The notes beneath the pieces were generated by a model, which was not told the origin of the DNA, searched no databases, and worked only from the letters and a program-made list of their open reading frames with translations. Below are positions 42,081-51,677 of a stretch of 51,677 bases of DNA, piece after piece; the stretch's first letter is position 1; every line of letters starts with the position of its first letter. The DNA comes from Cladosporium sp. IMV 00045 (taxonomy: Eukaryota > Ascomycota > Dothideomycetes > Cladosporiales > Cladosporiaceae): positions 1 through 51,677 of the forward strand of contig MSJI02000747.1 in NCBI GenBank assembly GCA_001931905.2, in the 5' to 3' direction. Position numbers and translations under genes: made by a program.

Positions 42081-42674
42081 ATGGCCGCCCGACCTCCCAC
42101 AACCAAACGCACAACAACGACTTCCACCTCAATACCCGCCGCCCGCCCTCCCTGCAAAATCCACCCCACCGCCGTCGTCGCCGACAAAGCGCAAATCACC
42201 GGCACCTACCCCGTCTCGATCGCAGAGCACGCCGTAATCCACCCGTACGCACGTATTCGCGCCGAGCACGGCAGCGTGACCATCGGCTCCCACTGTATCG
42301 TCTCAGAGTGTGCTGTCGTCGGTCTGCCTGAGGGCCAGGAAGGCGAGGTCGTGCTCGATCGCTGGGTCAACGTCGAGAGCGGCGCGGAGGTGCTGGCGAG
42401 ACATGTCGGCGAGGGCACGGAGGTGGGCGTTCAAGCGAGAGTTGGCGTTGGTGCGACGGTGGGGAAGTACTGCCGTTTGACGGCCACGGAGGTCGTGTTG
42501 GATGGTGAGCAAGTGGGGGATTTCACGGTGATTTTTGGGGATGGGAAGAGGAGGCGGGATAAGACGCTTGTGGACAGTGCGGATGTGAGGAGTGCGAGGA
42601 CCAAGGGACAGGAGAGACATGTGGAGGCGCTGAAGAGGCTGGTGCCTGATGCGAAGGCGAAGTGGATTACTTGA
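42081..42674 (+). CDS. dynactin subunit 6 (p27)
   Basis: A 197-residue intronless protein. After a Thr/Pro-rich start, CKIHPTAVVADKAQITGTYP begins a left-handed beta-helix of hexapeptide repeats. The VIHPYARIRAEHGSVTIGSH segment closely follows human DCTN6 ([20 protein letters not shown]), and later turns read WVNVESGAEV, GEGTEVGVQARVGVGATVG and ATEVVLDGEQVGDFTVIFG. It ends with a helix, RHVEALKRLVPD. p27 sits with p25 at the pointed end of the dynactin Arp1 filament and helps load dynein cargo such as early endosomes. The Glu-rich GLPEGQEGEVVL insert corresponds to the acidic loop of the animal protein. The p25 alternative fits less well because the characteristic HPxARIxAE block is specific to p27. 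Confidence 0.9.
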   Translation: MAARPPTTKRTTTTSTSIPAARPPCKIHPTAVVADKAQITGTYPVSIAEHAVIHPYARIRAEHGSVTIGSHCIVSECAVVGLPEGQEGEVVLDRWVNVESGAEVLARHVGEGTEVGVQARVGVGATVGKYCRLTATEVVLDGEQVGDFTVIFGDGKRRRDKTLVDSADVRSARTKGQERHVEALKRLVPDAKAKWIT

Positions 42675-43589
42675 GACGGAGAGGGAGGTTTTGCTTGAGG
42701 GATGAACAAGACGCTTGAGTGCACGAAGATATGAGGTGTATGATTGAACGATGCAGATCGTGTCAGTCAGTTGTAACCACGCCTTTCAACCGTCCAAGGA
42801 CTCGACATCAAGGTCCTTTGACCCAGGCACATCCACCAGCACAATTCCGATACTTCGAAGGTTCTCTGTTCAGCGAAGCAGTTGCTTGCGACATGTCTTC
42901 ACGGTCAACGCACCCAAAACCATGGCAGTGCTTCTATGGAAGCCTTCCATCACAGCAGCAGCCATTGCGCTATCCGCGATAGAGAAGATGTGTGCACAAC
43001 GCAAGTCGAATAGATCGGCGCCAAGTTATTGCTGGGTCATCAAGGCCACAGGTGCACAGAGGAGTGTCACCCTCTTATACTACCCAGGTGCAACATTCTT
43101 CTTGTGCGAGTGCTCAAACGGACCGCAAAAAAACTAAATCGAACATTTGCGACTCTTCCTGAGGTACACTCTCATGGCGGAGACCACGCCCAGTCGCCAA
43201 GCGACTTACTCCAACCTCCCCGCTTACTGAGCCTCAATGCCTCTTCTCAAGTCCACTTCATTTTTATAACACCTTCCATAAGAAGCTGGACGCGCCATGG
43301 CGCTGCAGCGCTATGGGCCTTGTTATCGACTTGCCCGGTCTTGGGGTCATACCGAAGTTTGGCTTTCACCAATCACCACGTCACCGGAACGAGAGATACC
43401 TTCTACATACAGGGCTTGGTATTGATATCTTTTTCATCCACGCGGTAAACCGCGCCATGTGGGTTCCAAGAATGGCTCGGTATGCGATGGTAGTCAAAGG
43501 CTCAGTAGACCTTGGTCTTGCTATTTAAGCCCTTCGACCCAATTGCGAGAAAACGTGAAGACGCCTGCTGTTGCACGCTTGACGGTACA
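42675..43589. other. 0.9-kb intergenic region, no gene seen
   Basis: Short frames on the plus strand have no recognisable domain. The right part serves as promoter and leader of the secreted peptidase. Confidence 0.55.
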
Positions 43590-45245
43590 ATGTGGATCTC
43601 GTCTGTAACGACTCTCCTACTTGCTCTTATAGGGGCACACGCCCAGCTCCAATATGGCAACAATGAACGTGATACGATCAAGGACAGTGAGGTCGTTGCT
43701 AATGCCTTCCCTGAGGTTGAAGGCTTCGAACTATCGTCACCGGCGTTCTTGAAGCCCGAGTCAACCCCGCCGGGATGGGAGAACGGCACGGCAGGGCCGA
43801 CGTCTCTTGCTGAGATGGGTATGGCTACACCCGACGAATTCATGGTGCACGTCTGACATGCCGCAGATTACTTCTACCGCACTATAGCGGAGCGAAGGGA
43901 CTGGCTCTCTTACCGAGCGGCTGACTTTCTGTCAGAGGAAGGCCGTCAGATTCCATATCTATACCTTTCAGACCCGTCTCAGAAGAGTGGCAACACTACC
44001 AAGCTCAGAGTCTACATACAGGCCTCTATCCACGGCGACGAGCCTGCGGGAGATCAAGCCGTCATGGCCCTGATTGGCAAGATGGATGCGAACGAAACAT
44101 GGACTTCTTCTCTGCTAGAGAAGATGGACATCAAGATCCTGCCTCGCTACAACGTCGATGGTGTTCACTACTTCCAACGTCAGCTGGCATCAAACTACGA
44201 TCCGAACCGTGATCTCAATAAATTCGACCGTCAGCAAACTCGCGACATCAGGCGTGAATTCATGGACTTCAACCCTCACGTCTGCATGGACCTACACGAA
44301 TTCCGAGGCCCTGCTATTTACGGTGGCGAGTGGCAGCACGGCAACGACGGTCTCATCTATGCCGCTTACAATCTCAACATCCATGAAGACATCCGCAAGG
44401 CTCAGGACGACATGTTTCTGCCAGTCATGGACGAATATCTAAGTGCTCATGGCCTCAGGTGGGAACCTTACGTTGTTGGTGCTGCTTCAGACGAGCCTGG
44501 TACTCGCATCGAGTTCTCTGAAGTCCTTACTGAGGCGAAATATGCCCACTTCGGCTACGGTATGACACAAGCCTTGTCCTTCCTGTTTGAGATGCGGGGC
44601 ATCAGTTTGGCGAACCAGCACTTCCAGAGGCGTACGGTTACTGCTCTCCTGAAGCTAGAGGCTACACTCAATACCGCCCGCGACCGTGCTGAAGAGGTCT
44701 ACTCCCTCGTTAGCTCTGCTCGTGATGAATTCGTCTCTTCCAAATCTGACGTCGTCATTACCGAGCACTTGACGCAAGAAGAGCGCCCTTTCACCATGGT
44801 GCATACACAAAACGGCTCCGTGGTCGACGTAATGGTGGACTACAGCCACGCCAATCCCCCTGTTGCCAACCTTACCCGCGCTCGACCGGAGGCATACCTC
44901 ATCCCTCGCACGTGGAGCGACGTCGCCGAGCTCATGAAGCTTCAAGGCCTCGAGGTGAAGACACTGGAGCATGAGTTCCGTGGCACGGTGGAGTCCCTAA
45001 ATATCACCTCAAGTGAACTCGCCAGTGAGCTTTATGAGGGTCGAGTTCTCAACACTGTCACAACGGAGGCAAGCTACAAAGATGTTGTTCTTCCAGCAGG
45101 CAGCTTCTGGGTCAGCACCAGACAACAGAACGCTGCGCTGGCGTTTGCGTCTCTCGAGCCCGAGAACGTGGACTCGTTTGTGAGCTGGGGGATCATACCC
45201 TTGCAGGTCGCGTGGGAATACCCTGTCTTCCGAGTCATGGAGTAA
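43590..45245 (+). CDS. secreted M14-family zinc carboxypeptidase
   Basis: Two exons, 43590-43818 and 43867-45245, with a 48-nt intron (GTATGG...CAG); 535 residues. The first ~18 residues (MWISSVTTLLLALIGAHA) are a signal peptide. Zinc-site residues of M14 are present: His132 and Glu135 in SIHGDEPAGDQA, and His220 in VCMDLHEFRG. The NVDGVHYFQR and YDPNRDLNK segments correspond to the substrate carboxylate-binding Asn-Arg area. The catalytic Glu is probably Glu318 in SFLFEMRGI. Several N-glycosylation sequons are visible (NGTAG, NTTKL, NETWT, NGSVV). The C-terminal ~190 residues form an extra domain common to large fungal and bacterial members. It likely trims C-terminal residues of peptides outside the cell; specificity is not readable. 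Without splicing, the frame stops soon after the first exon. Confidence 0.9.
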
Positions 45246-45493
45246 ATCGAGAAAAGGATCATGGCGATAGGAAAGATAGGAAACAGTGGCTTGTTGCTAT
45301 TTTACCAGTGCTGCGCTCGATCCAACCGCGCTGCGCCTTTAAAGCCCTCACATATGCCCAACGAAGAAAATACAATTCATTCCACAAGCCTCACATGCCT
45401 CTCTCCGATCAATCTCCCTCCACTCGAATTCTCAAGACCGATATCCAGAACGCCTTTATAGCTCTCATAAATAATCCACCAAAAAAACACAAC

Positions 45494-46189
45494 TCAATCC
45501 ACCAACCTCACATCCCTCTCCCCAAACAACCTCCCACCACTCGAATCCTCCAGCCCAATGTCCAAAAGAAATATCATCTCCTGCGCCAACTCCCTAAACC
45601 CACTATCGCTCACCGAGCTGTAATACCATTTACTGACATTCAGCCAGACCCGCACGTCCGTGACCGCAACCGCTCGTCGCAACAAGCCCCGACGTCGGTG
45701 GAAGAGCTGACGCAGCGTGATGATCGCCTCGCGGACGACTCTGTTGGGACATTCGTGCAGTGGGTAGTCGGGGTGAGGGTCGCCGATGCCGATGCTCAGG
45801 GATACATGTAGCGTTGTTAAGTCTTTGACTCGGCAGGGCATGTGCTGGAAGAAGCATTGGCGCAGCCCGATTGCGTCGCCGGAAATCTCTATCGTTGCTA
45901 CGCGTTTGTCCGCCGGTAGGCCATGGACGTGACCGTGGATCTCGTCGCTGAGAGAGCTGCAGGTCATGGCGAGGTTGGCGAGGGGCATGAGAAGAGGGTT
46001 TTGGCGCTGGATCGTGTAGAGTGGTTGGGGCTCGGGAGTTCCTTCGTCATTACGAGGGCGGCTGAGGCTGGAGATATAGCAGTTGGATTTCTGTTCGAGG
46101 ATGGTGTCGTAGATCTGTCGGCGGAGTTCTCGTGGTAGGCCGAGGAGGCTGGCTTGTGGGGGAGGAGATGGTGTAGATGGTGTGGACAC
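45494..46189 (-). CDS. F-box-like/2EXR-like hypothetical protein 1
   Basis: A 231-residue intronless frame. The N-terminal motif SLLGLPRELRRQIYDTILEQ (about residues 14-33) is the short F-box-like helix found in large families of fungal proteins, which often reads L-P-x-E-I/L-R-x-x-I-Y. A middle block LANLAMTCSSLSDEIHGHVH matches LGNLANTCKILAREVRDF in the next gene, and KDLTTLHVSLSIGIGD matches ADMTDLEITFSITLRE. The tail is Leu- and Arg-rich. Such proteins may recruit substrates to SCF ubiquitin ligases, but there is no substrate-binding repeat to support this. The start is the first ATG of the frame; a longer N-terminus through splicing from the overlapping upstream frame cannot be excluded. 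Tail-to-tail with the peptidase gene 248 bases away. Confidence 0.65.
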   Translation of the reverse strand: MSTPSTPSPPPQASLLGLPRELRRQIYDTILEQKSNCYISSLSRPRNDEGTPEPQPLYTIQRQNPLLMPLANLAMTCSSLSDEIHGHVHGLPADKRVATIEISGDAIGLRQCFFQHMPCRVKDLTTLHVSLSIGIGDPHPDYPLHECPNRVVREAIITLRQLFHRRRGLLRRAVAVTDVRVWLNVSKWYYSSVSDSGFRELAQEMIFLLDIGLEDSSGGRLFGERDVRLVD

Positions 46190-46604
46190 GTTGTTGATGG
46201 GGATGTTGATGGAGCCCCTAACTGTCCGTTGAAGACATTTATGTTGGTCGTTGGGAGCAGTGGCATGCGATTACTTCCGGTCACTGTTGGTTGGGGCTCA
46301 GCGGATCCATATGTCATGGCATGTGAAAGTGAAGTGAGGCATGAAGCTGGAGTAAATCATTCACATGTGGCATTGCTTGTTGGGGGAATTGCGCTTCTAA
46401 TCGATGTAGATTGATCGTGAGAATTGATGAACAGGTCGTTCATTGATAGCTACATCTCTAGACCTTGCCCCGAACACTCAGTGTACCCATGTCCAAGAAG
46501 CTCCAGCCTCAGTAGCCCTCCATGACCATTGTAGCCGATCTCTCACCGCAAATTTAAACCCAACAATCACCGTCAAGTGCCCAACTCAGTTCCTGAAACG
46601 CCAT
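46190..46604. other. intergenic, no gene seen
   Basis: Spacer between the two same-strand F-box-like genes; it should contain the promoter of the left one. Confidence 0.5.
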
Positions 46605-47588
46605 TCATCGATACTTGATACTGCAATCCATGAGATCCACGTTCCTAAGCACCCTCGCATTCATTCGAATGAAAGGTTCCCGTTGATGCCTCTGTACCAT
46701 GTCAGCCGTGAAAGCTTTCACAACATCCCTAAACCATTTGAGAAGTTCTTCGTTCCCCTCAGATGTCAGCGCCTCTTCGACAGAGATAAAGAGCTTGAGG
46801 CTTCTGAGCTCCGTGGCATTCTTCAAGAATTTGGCAAAGTGCTGATAATCGAACATGACCGCCAACGCCATTCTGCTTTCCGAAACGAAATATCCAGCAA
46901 GCGATTCTCCATAAGCGGTTTCTCTGAGAGTGATACTGAAGGTAATCTCCAAGTCAGTCATATCGGCGATAGGACATGGTGCACGGTGCAGATAGCCGAT
47001 GTGGAGGCTATCGCCTAACGACGTCGTTCTCCTAGAGTACTCGATGGCTGCACAACGCTGCTCTGGTTTCAACTTGGCCCTGAAATCGCGGACTTCACGT
47101 GCGAGGATCTTGCACGTGTTGGCGAGGTTGCCCAGAGATAATTGTAACGTCCGTGGGGTTCTCTTGCAGCGGACGTAGTTCTCCCAGATAGGGAAGCTGA
47201 TGGCTTTCACCTTTTGATCCATATTTTGGTCGAGTGCGAAACCGTAGATCATCAATCGAATTTCCGGTGGTAGGCTGAGGAAGCCGGTTTTGGATGAAGT
47301 GGTGGTCGAGTCGGCCTCGTCGGCGTCTTGGTTCGGTGGAGCCGATTCAGGGAGAAGAGGTGTTGGGTCTTGAAGGTGAAGGGCAGCTGCGGCAGGAGGG
47401 ACTGATGGCGCGCCACTGCGTTGACCTGCGGTGCTTCTGCTACTCTTACGGCGACGTATAGCGACTTTGTTCGTGTTGTTTGAAGTAGCGTCTGAAACCC
47501 GAGAAGCAGTCAAGGCAGCGACGTCGACAGATGCGCCGCCATTTGGACCGGTGGATTGCTCGAGGCGGAGCTTCTTGCGCGGAGGCAT
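46605..47588 (-). CDS. F-box-like/2EXR-like hypothetical protein 2
   Basis: A 327-residue intronless frame in the same orientation as the gene at 45494, and a diverged relative of it. The start MPPRKKLRLEQ together with IRRRKSSRS suggests a nuclear targeting signal. A disordered stretch leads to FLSLPPEIRLMIYGFALDQ at about residue 113, the F-box-like motif, then LGNLANTCKILAREVRDF, CPIADMTDLEITFSITLRE and FAKFLKNATELRSLKLFI. The family is abundant and lineage-expanded in dothideomycetes and relatives; no substrate or pathway can be assigned. Confidence 0.7.
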   Translation of the reverse strand: MPPRKKLRLEQSTGPNGGASVDVAALTASRVSDATSNNTNKVAIRRRKSSRSTAGQRSGAPSVPPAAAALHLQDPTPLLPESAPPNQDADEADSTTTSSKTGFLSLPPEIRLMIYGFALDQNMDQKVKAISFPIWENYVRCKRTPRTLQLSLGNLANTCKILAREVRDFRAKLKPEQRCAAIEYSRRTTSLGDSLHIGYLHRAPCPIADMTDLEITFSITLRETAYGESLAGYFVSESRMALAVMFDYQHFAKFLKNATELRSLKLFISVEEALTSEGNEELLKWFRDVVKAFTADMVQRHQREPFIRMNARVLRNVDLMDCSIKYR

Positions 47589-48639
47589 GTTGGTTACTTT
47601 GTTCTCTCGAGGATGAACGTTTTGCTCAAAGGGACGTCGAGTAGAAGAATTCGTTACTTTTCGAGTGTTGGCAGAGGGCCGGACGTGTTCTTGTATGTGA
47701 TGTTTCCGCTCGGTGTCCGGGGTGTTGCTGAGGCGGGAGCTTTGTCACTTTTGCGAAGCGTGGTGAGCGGTGGGAAGCTAGTTGCTGTCAGGGGCGAATC
47801 TGTGCCGCTTTCGTATGTGTTGCTCAAAGTGGATGTCGAGGAGGAAAGTTCATGGATGTTGGCGAGTGGCTCTACGGCCTGTCTTGAGAAGCCAAGGTGT
47901 GTAGCTTTTGTCGATAGCGATGTGGTCGGAGAATCTCTGCTGTGTTGTTGTAGAAGAGCAAGTGTACCAGCAGCGAGCAAGGTCCAATACCCACCAGGTT
48001 ACCTTGCAAGTCGCATGTCATGTCATGTGAACATGCAAAAAGCGGCAGAGGCAGCAGCGCCCGGCACATCCCGAGCAGCTTCGCGTATTGAAGTGAAGTG
48101 AAGTCACCCCAACTCCCACCAAACAACCCACAAGCCCAAACGAACCGCACACCATCATTACACGAGCCAACGATCTTTATGTGAGAAGTTTTCAAGCTCT
48201 GTGCGATTGATCATTACATACGCTTCTTGCTATCGGAACCGTGATGAACTCACATATGGTGGGGGTATCTCAGGAAAAATTGAACAAATAGAAAAAAAGT
48301 AAGAAAAAGAGAGAAAGAGAAAAAGACAGAAAGAAAGTGAAAAGCATCCCAATATCCCAACGGCTCAGTCATGGCGTGCATGGCATCCATCCCCGAACCG
48401 CGTGTAAGTCCCTCCTTCCACCGACCACCTGAAAAGGAAAAAGAAAAATCCAGGAAATGCCCTCTCCACCCCATCATGCCCTCTCCAGGTCACCGGGTAA
48501 ATCGTACATGTGTATACAAAAGAGAAAAGAGGAAATAAAAAAGTAAATGGCGCAGATCCGCCGTGCAAATGACGTGATGCAAATGTTGTTGTTGTTGTTG
48601 TTGTTGTTGTTGCTGTAATTGTGAGTACGCTCAAGCCCT
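47589..48639. other. 1.05-kb intergenic region
   Basis: No gene recognised. 48290-48340 is a purine-rich A/G tract on the plus strand; a TGT microsatellite lies at 48584-48612. An open frame on the minus strand at 47654-47980 is Ser/Thr-rich without a domain and was not called. Confidence 0.5.
48584..48612 (+). repeat. TGT trinucleotide microsatellite
   Basis: Nearly ten perfect TGT units directly downstream of the stop of the minus-strand gene at 48640, so within its 3' UTR (ACA repeats in the transcript). Confidence 0.85.
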
Positions 48640-51600
48640 TCACCTCGCATGCATAGGCGAGCGACCCCTCGAGGGGAAAGAATCACTCACACCTCCAAGC
48701 GAAGCCCAAGCTGCCAGAACGTCGTCGCTCGCCGAGTTGCTTGATCCAACGCTGTTCATGCGCGCACGCGAGGGGGTTTTGTTGCTCTTGTACGTCGCCT
48801 GGCTGAGAGTGTCGAGCTGGGCGGGCAGTGCGACTTTGCTCTGGCGGTGCTTGGAGCGGGAGTTGTGGGAGTGCGAGCTCGAGACGCTCGGGGCGCGGAG
48901 GCTCCGCTGGTCGGCGGCGTCGTAGGCGTGCAGGGAGAGGTTGTCGTGGCTGGCGATTTCGACGGGGCGTATGGTCTCGTGCCCGTTGGCGAGGGGGGTG
49001 GGGAAGGTGGGTGTTAAGGGGGAGGCTTGGGAGGTGCTGATGGATGGGCTGTCGAAGCGCATGTTGCTGGCTTGCGAGGCGCTTGTGCTCGCTGAGGTGG
49101 GGAATTTGAGGTCTGCTGTGTTGAAGCCGACTTCGAAACTGGGACCGAGGAATGCGGAAAGACGCTCTGACCTGTCACTGGGAGTGGGCGGCTCGTACGA
49201 TCGCTCAGGGTGTGGTCTCAGAGAAGCAATGGGTGGATGGATGTGAAGCGCACCCGAGTCGGCACGCATACGGGTCTGGCGGTTCTTGTTCTGCTGTGGC
49301 TGGGGAAGAACACTCTCATCGGCGAAGTCGGGCATACGGCGCGGACTACGGTTCGGAATGGGTGGCGTTGTCTCTTCTTCCGCAGTGCTAGGCAACACAG
49401 GGGCAAGCAAACCGTTAGCTCGCGGTACACGGCGGCTTGCTCGTCGACTGGAAGCCTTGGGCGGCATAGGGAAAGCTGAGCTCTCGCCCAATGTATCGCC
49501 GCCGAGAAACTCGCGCATATCTGCCTCGAGCTGCGCGATCTCGTCCGCCTCGAGATCCTCGGCGCCGCTGGCAGTGGCCTCGGATGGTGGCGCAGGCGAC
49601 CTGCTCTTCGACTTGCTCGACTCGCTCTTTTGGCTTGGTGGTTGAGGAGTGTAAGTCCGCGGGAGTAGGAGATCTTCCATGGGAGCGGAGTCGTCTGGTG
49701 CGCTGCCTTGACGCTCACGGACGGGAGGGTCTGGGAATGGGAAGACCTCTTCCAGCGGAGTCTGGGACGCGAGGAACCGTTCAATCCTGAGCTGGTCATC
49801 GACATCCTCTTCGCGTAGTGAGCTTAAGCCCGCAATGCGCTCATGGTCACGGCGTGATTCAGGCGTAGTTGCATCGTCAGGGCGAGGACGGCCTCGTTCT
49901 TCTTTCGCCTTCAGCAATTTCTTAGCCGCTTCCTGTGCGTTCTTCTGTCTTGCCATCAAGTGATCTTGTTCTTGCTTGAGAGTCTGCCGAGCGGCTTCAG
50001 AGGTGGCCTCCTTCTGCATGGCAGCACGCTTGAGGCGCATCATCTCCAGCAACGCCATCTCTTCCTCGGTCACTGCCATCATGCGCGAGATGTCGGTGTT
50101 TTGGCTGGCAATGGTCTCACCTGCCACGCTGCCGTCAGACTCATACTTGGAAGATGCAGGTCTGGGACGGCGCGCGCTGAGGCTCGGTTCACGACCGATG
50201 AGTTTGCGAAGAGCCTCTGTGGTGTGTTCGACTGTGCTGTCTTGTGTCATACGTCGTGGCATGGGCATAGTAGGAATAGCTGGTGCATCATTACTCCAAT
50301 GGATTGGAATGCTTCCCGAGGTCTGAGTGGTCATCACGGATTCTCTTGTGTTTGATCGTTTGCTCATAAAACGCCTAGGCGCAATTGATGGTCTTTGCAC
50401 ACTGACTGGAGATGCCTCGATGACGTCCGCAGTGTAGTGGCTAGAAGCACCAACGCTTTGACGAATATTGACACCTTGATCATCGTCGTCTTCAGAATTG
50501 TCAGACAGCGACAAGACACTTTCGCTGGCCAATTTATGTTGAGCAAGCCGCGAGTCTCCTTGTCTTGCGCTGCCGTTGGCACTCTGCGCGCCTGACATGA
50601 TGCTGTTGCCGTAAGACCACGCGCTTGGTGCGTACGATTCTCCACTCGCCCGTTTGTTGCGAGGTGTCGCTTGTTTCGGACGATTCACACGAGCATCCCG
50701 CATCTCCTGCATCCGTTGCCGGGCCAAGTCAATTGCCATGGCATTCTCTTCGACAAAAGCGTCTGATGCGTTTTTGTCACGATTGTGCGTCGGTCTACCC
50801 GGCTGTCGGCTAGCACGATGGCTCTTTCGGTCAGGCTTCGCTTGAGATTTTGCAGCATCATTATGGTGGTGTGCAGCGCTTTGCTTGGGCGGCTCGGGGA
50901 TCGATTGTTTGCGTGGTGGTTCCTCGTATGGACTGAATGTTGAAGGTAGCGCTTCAGTGGTTCCTTGATCGTCTTCATCAGAGCTGATATCTACACCATC
51001 AAACCAGTTCGTAATTCCCTTTGGCGGGCGCTTGACATGCACTTTTGACGAGTCGAAGACATCAGTCTCGAAGATCTTGGGTCGTGTCACATGTTCTGCA
51101 GATGATGACCCGGGTGTCTCATTGTTGTTGCTGAATGAAGGTGAGCGAATGGCGGACCCAGAGGTCGAATTGACTGAGAGGGTAGAGCCATACTGAGAGG
51201 ACTGCAGCACGCTCCGATTCGAAGAGTTGTTTCTCGGAAGAAAGTGACCGAATCTGGGAAATCTCGAGCCTTCCTTCTTACTTGCAGGCTTCTCGGGTTG
51301 ATGCGATGGATGTTTGAGGGACGACTTCAACGGTCGCCCATTCGTTTCATCTCCATTCGAGGCAACCTTGGGTGAACCCTTGCGTAGTGCCATGTCGCGG
51401 ATGGCCGAATCGGAGGTCTGCTGTGAGATTGTCAAAGGTTGTCGTGAGGCGTCGTAGTGAGAGCGGAGGGTCGAGTCGGAAGGCGCATGAGTGATGTGGT
51501 GGTGGTGAGGTTGCGGTTGATGATGATGGGGAGCGGTGTTCGATTGAGCGTGCATTGGGGGAGCCCACCCCCCACCGGGTGCAAGCATGTCGTGCATTGA

Positions 51601-51672
51601 GGCATGGTTATTCTTGCTCTGCAGACTGGGCCAGGGTTTCAATCCTCCATTCGAACCCGGCGAGGTATCCAT
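48640..51672 (-). CDS. large disordered protein of unknown function, possibly 5' partial
   Basis: A 1010-residue uninterrupted frame from ATG at 51672, five bases from the window edge. The codon before this ATG is not a stop, so the gene may extend further. It is rich in Ser, Pro, Gln and His at the N-terminus (a HHHQPQPHHHHI run). Distinct blocks are VKRPPKGITNWFDGVDISSD at about residues 214-233, a charged coiled coil around 540-610 (TEEEMALLEMMRLKRAAMQK, LKQEQDHLMARQKNAQEAAK), and an acidic helix EDLEADEIAQLEADMREFLG near 710. The tail ends RGRSPMHAR. There is no catalytic domain, signal peptide or membrane segment. The NWFDG block looks like a conserved fungal short motif, but I cannot name the family. 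Codon use matches neighbours. Confidence 0.75.
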   Translation of the reverse strand: MDTSPGSNGGLKPWPSLQSKNNHASMHDMLAPGGGWAPPMHAQSNTAPHHHQPQPHHHHITHAPSDSTLRSHYDASRQPLTISQQTSDSAIRDMALRKGSPKVASNGDETNGRPLKSSLKHPSHQPEKPASKKEGSRFPRFGHFLPRNNSSNRSVLQSSQYGSTLSVNSTSGSAIRSPSFSNNNETPGSSSAEHVTRPKIFETDVFDSSKVHVKRPPKGITNWFDGVDISSDEDDQGTTEALPSTFSPYEEPPRKQSIPEPPKQSAAHHHNDAAKSQAKPDRKSHRASRQPGRPTHNRDKNASDAFVEENAMAIDLARQRMQEMRDARVNRPKQATPRNKRASGESYAPSAWSYGNSIMSGAQSANGSARQGDSRLAQHKLASESVLSLSDNSEDDDDQGVNIRQSVGASSHYTADVIEASPVSVQRPSIAPRRFMSKRSNTRESVMTTQTSGSIPIHWSNDAPAIPTMPMPRRMTQDSTVEHTTEALRKLIGREPSLSARRPRPASSKYESDGSVAGETIASQNTDISRMMAVTEEEMALLEMMRLKRAAMQKEATSEAARQTLKQEQDHLMARQKNAQEAAKKLLKAKEERGRPRPDDATTPESRRDHERIAGLSSLREEDVDDQLRIERFLASQTPLEEVFPFPDPPVRERQGSAPDDSAPMEDLLLPRTYTPQPPSQKSESSKSKSRSPAPPSEATASGAEDLEADEIAQLEADMREFLGGDTLGESSAFPMPPKASSRRASRRVPRANGLLAPVLPSTAEEETTPPIPNRSPRRMPDFADESVLPQPQQNKNRQTRMRADSGALHIHPPIASLRPHPERSYEPPTPSDRSERLSAFLGPSFEVGFNTADLKFPTSASTSASQASNMRFDSPSISTSQASPLTPTFPTPLANGHETIRPVEIASHDNLSLHAYDAADQRSLRAPSVSSSHSHNSRSKHRQSKVALPAQLDTLSQATYKSNKTPSRARMNSVGSSNSASDDVLAAWASLGGVSDSFPSRGRSPMHAR

Positions 51673-51677
51673 AGGCT

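Noticed and set aside
46443..47018. 191-codon plus-strand frame
   Set aside because: Antisense shadow of the F-box-like gene at 46605-47588.

Overview
This window looks like nuclear DNA of a filamentous ascomycete (Pezizomycotina, probably a dothideomycete; the class is a guess from protein style, not a search). The support is short GT-AG introns (48-81 nt) that I could place by hand, a dispersed 5S rRNA gene with Pol III T-run terminators, a tRNA-Leu with an intron next to the anticodon, a Hop1 protein with both HORMA and PHD domains, a dynactin p27 subunit, and large low-complexity Ser/Pro/Gln-rich regulatory proteins.

Left part (1-12.3 kb) is ordinary gene-dense chromosome: the C-terminal part of an FLVCR-like MFS transporter, a class 3 lipase, an ornithine cyclodeaminase/mu-crystallin family protein, then a divergent pair made of mitochondrial ribosomal protein mL41 (MRPL27) and the SSU-processome factor UTP14, then a second MFS transporter with a short spliced C-terminal exon.

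Middle part (12.3-30 kb) is accessory-looking. It holds two tandem paralogues of an unrecognised fungal family, the first carrying one in-frame stop. Next come an apparently intact 5S rRNA gene and three 5S fragments, then a 652-residue membrane protein of unknown function. A segment of about 5.7 kb follows that is present twice in direct orientation (18481-24207 and 24228-29818). The two copies meet exactly at a 20-N assembly gap. Their similarity falls from roughly 97-98% beside the cyclin gene to about two-thirds amino-acid identity in the membrane-protein gene. This could be a false duplication of two diverged haplotypes or a real tandem duplication, and it is the most notable feature of the window. 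Each copy holds a ~200-bp minisatellite (2 versus 3 units), a nested hairpin and two shorter dyads.

Right part (30-51.7 kb) is again gene-rich: a Pcl/Pho80-type G1 cyclin, tRNA-Leu(AAG), a YTH-domain protein whose first aromatic-cage tryptophan is replaced, HOP1, dynactin p27, a secreted M14 carboxypeptidase, two related F-box-like proteins, and a long disordered protein reaching the right edge. Apart from the mL41/UTP14 pair the neighbours do not form a pathway; no biosynthetic cluster, CRISPR array or intact transposon was seen.

All identities are from reading motifs by eye. No database search was run, and the percent identities are eye estimates.
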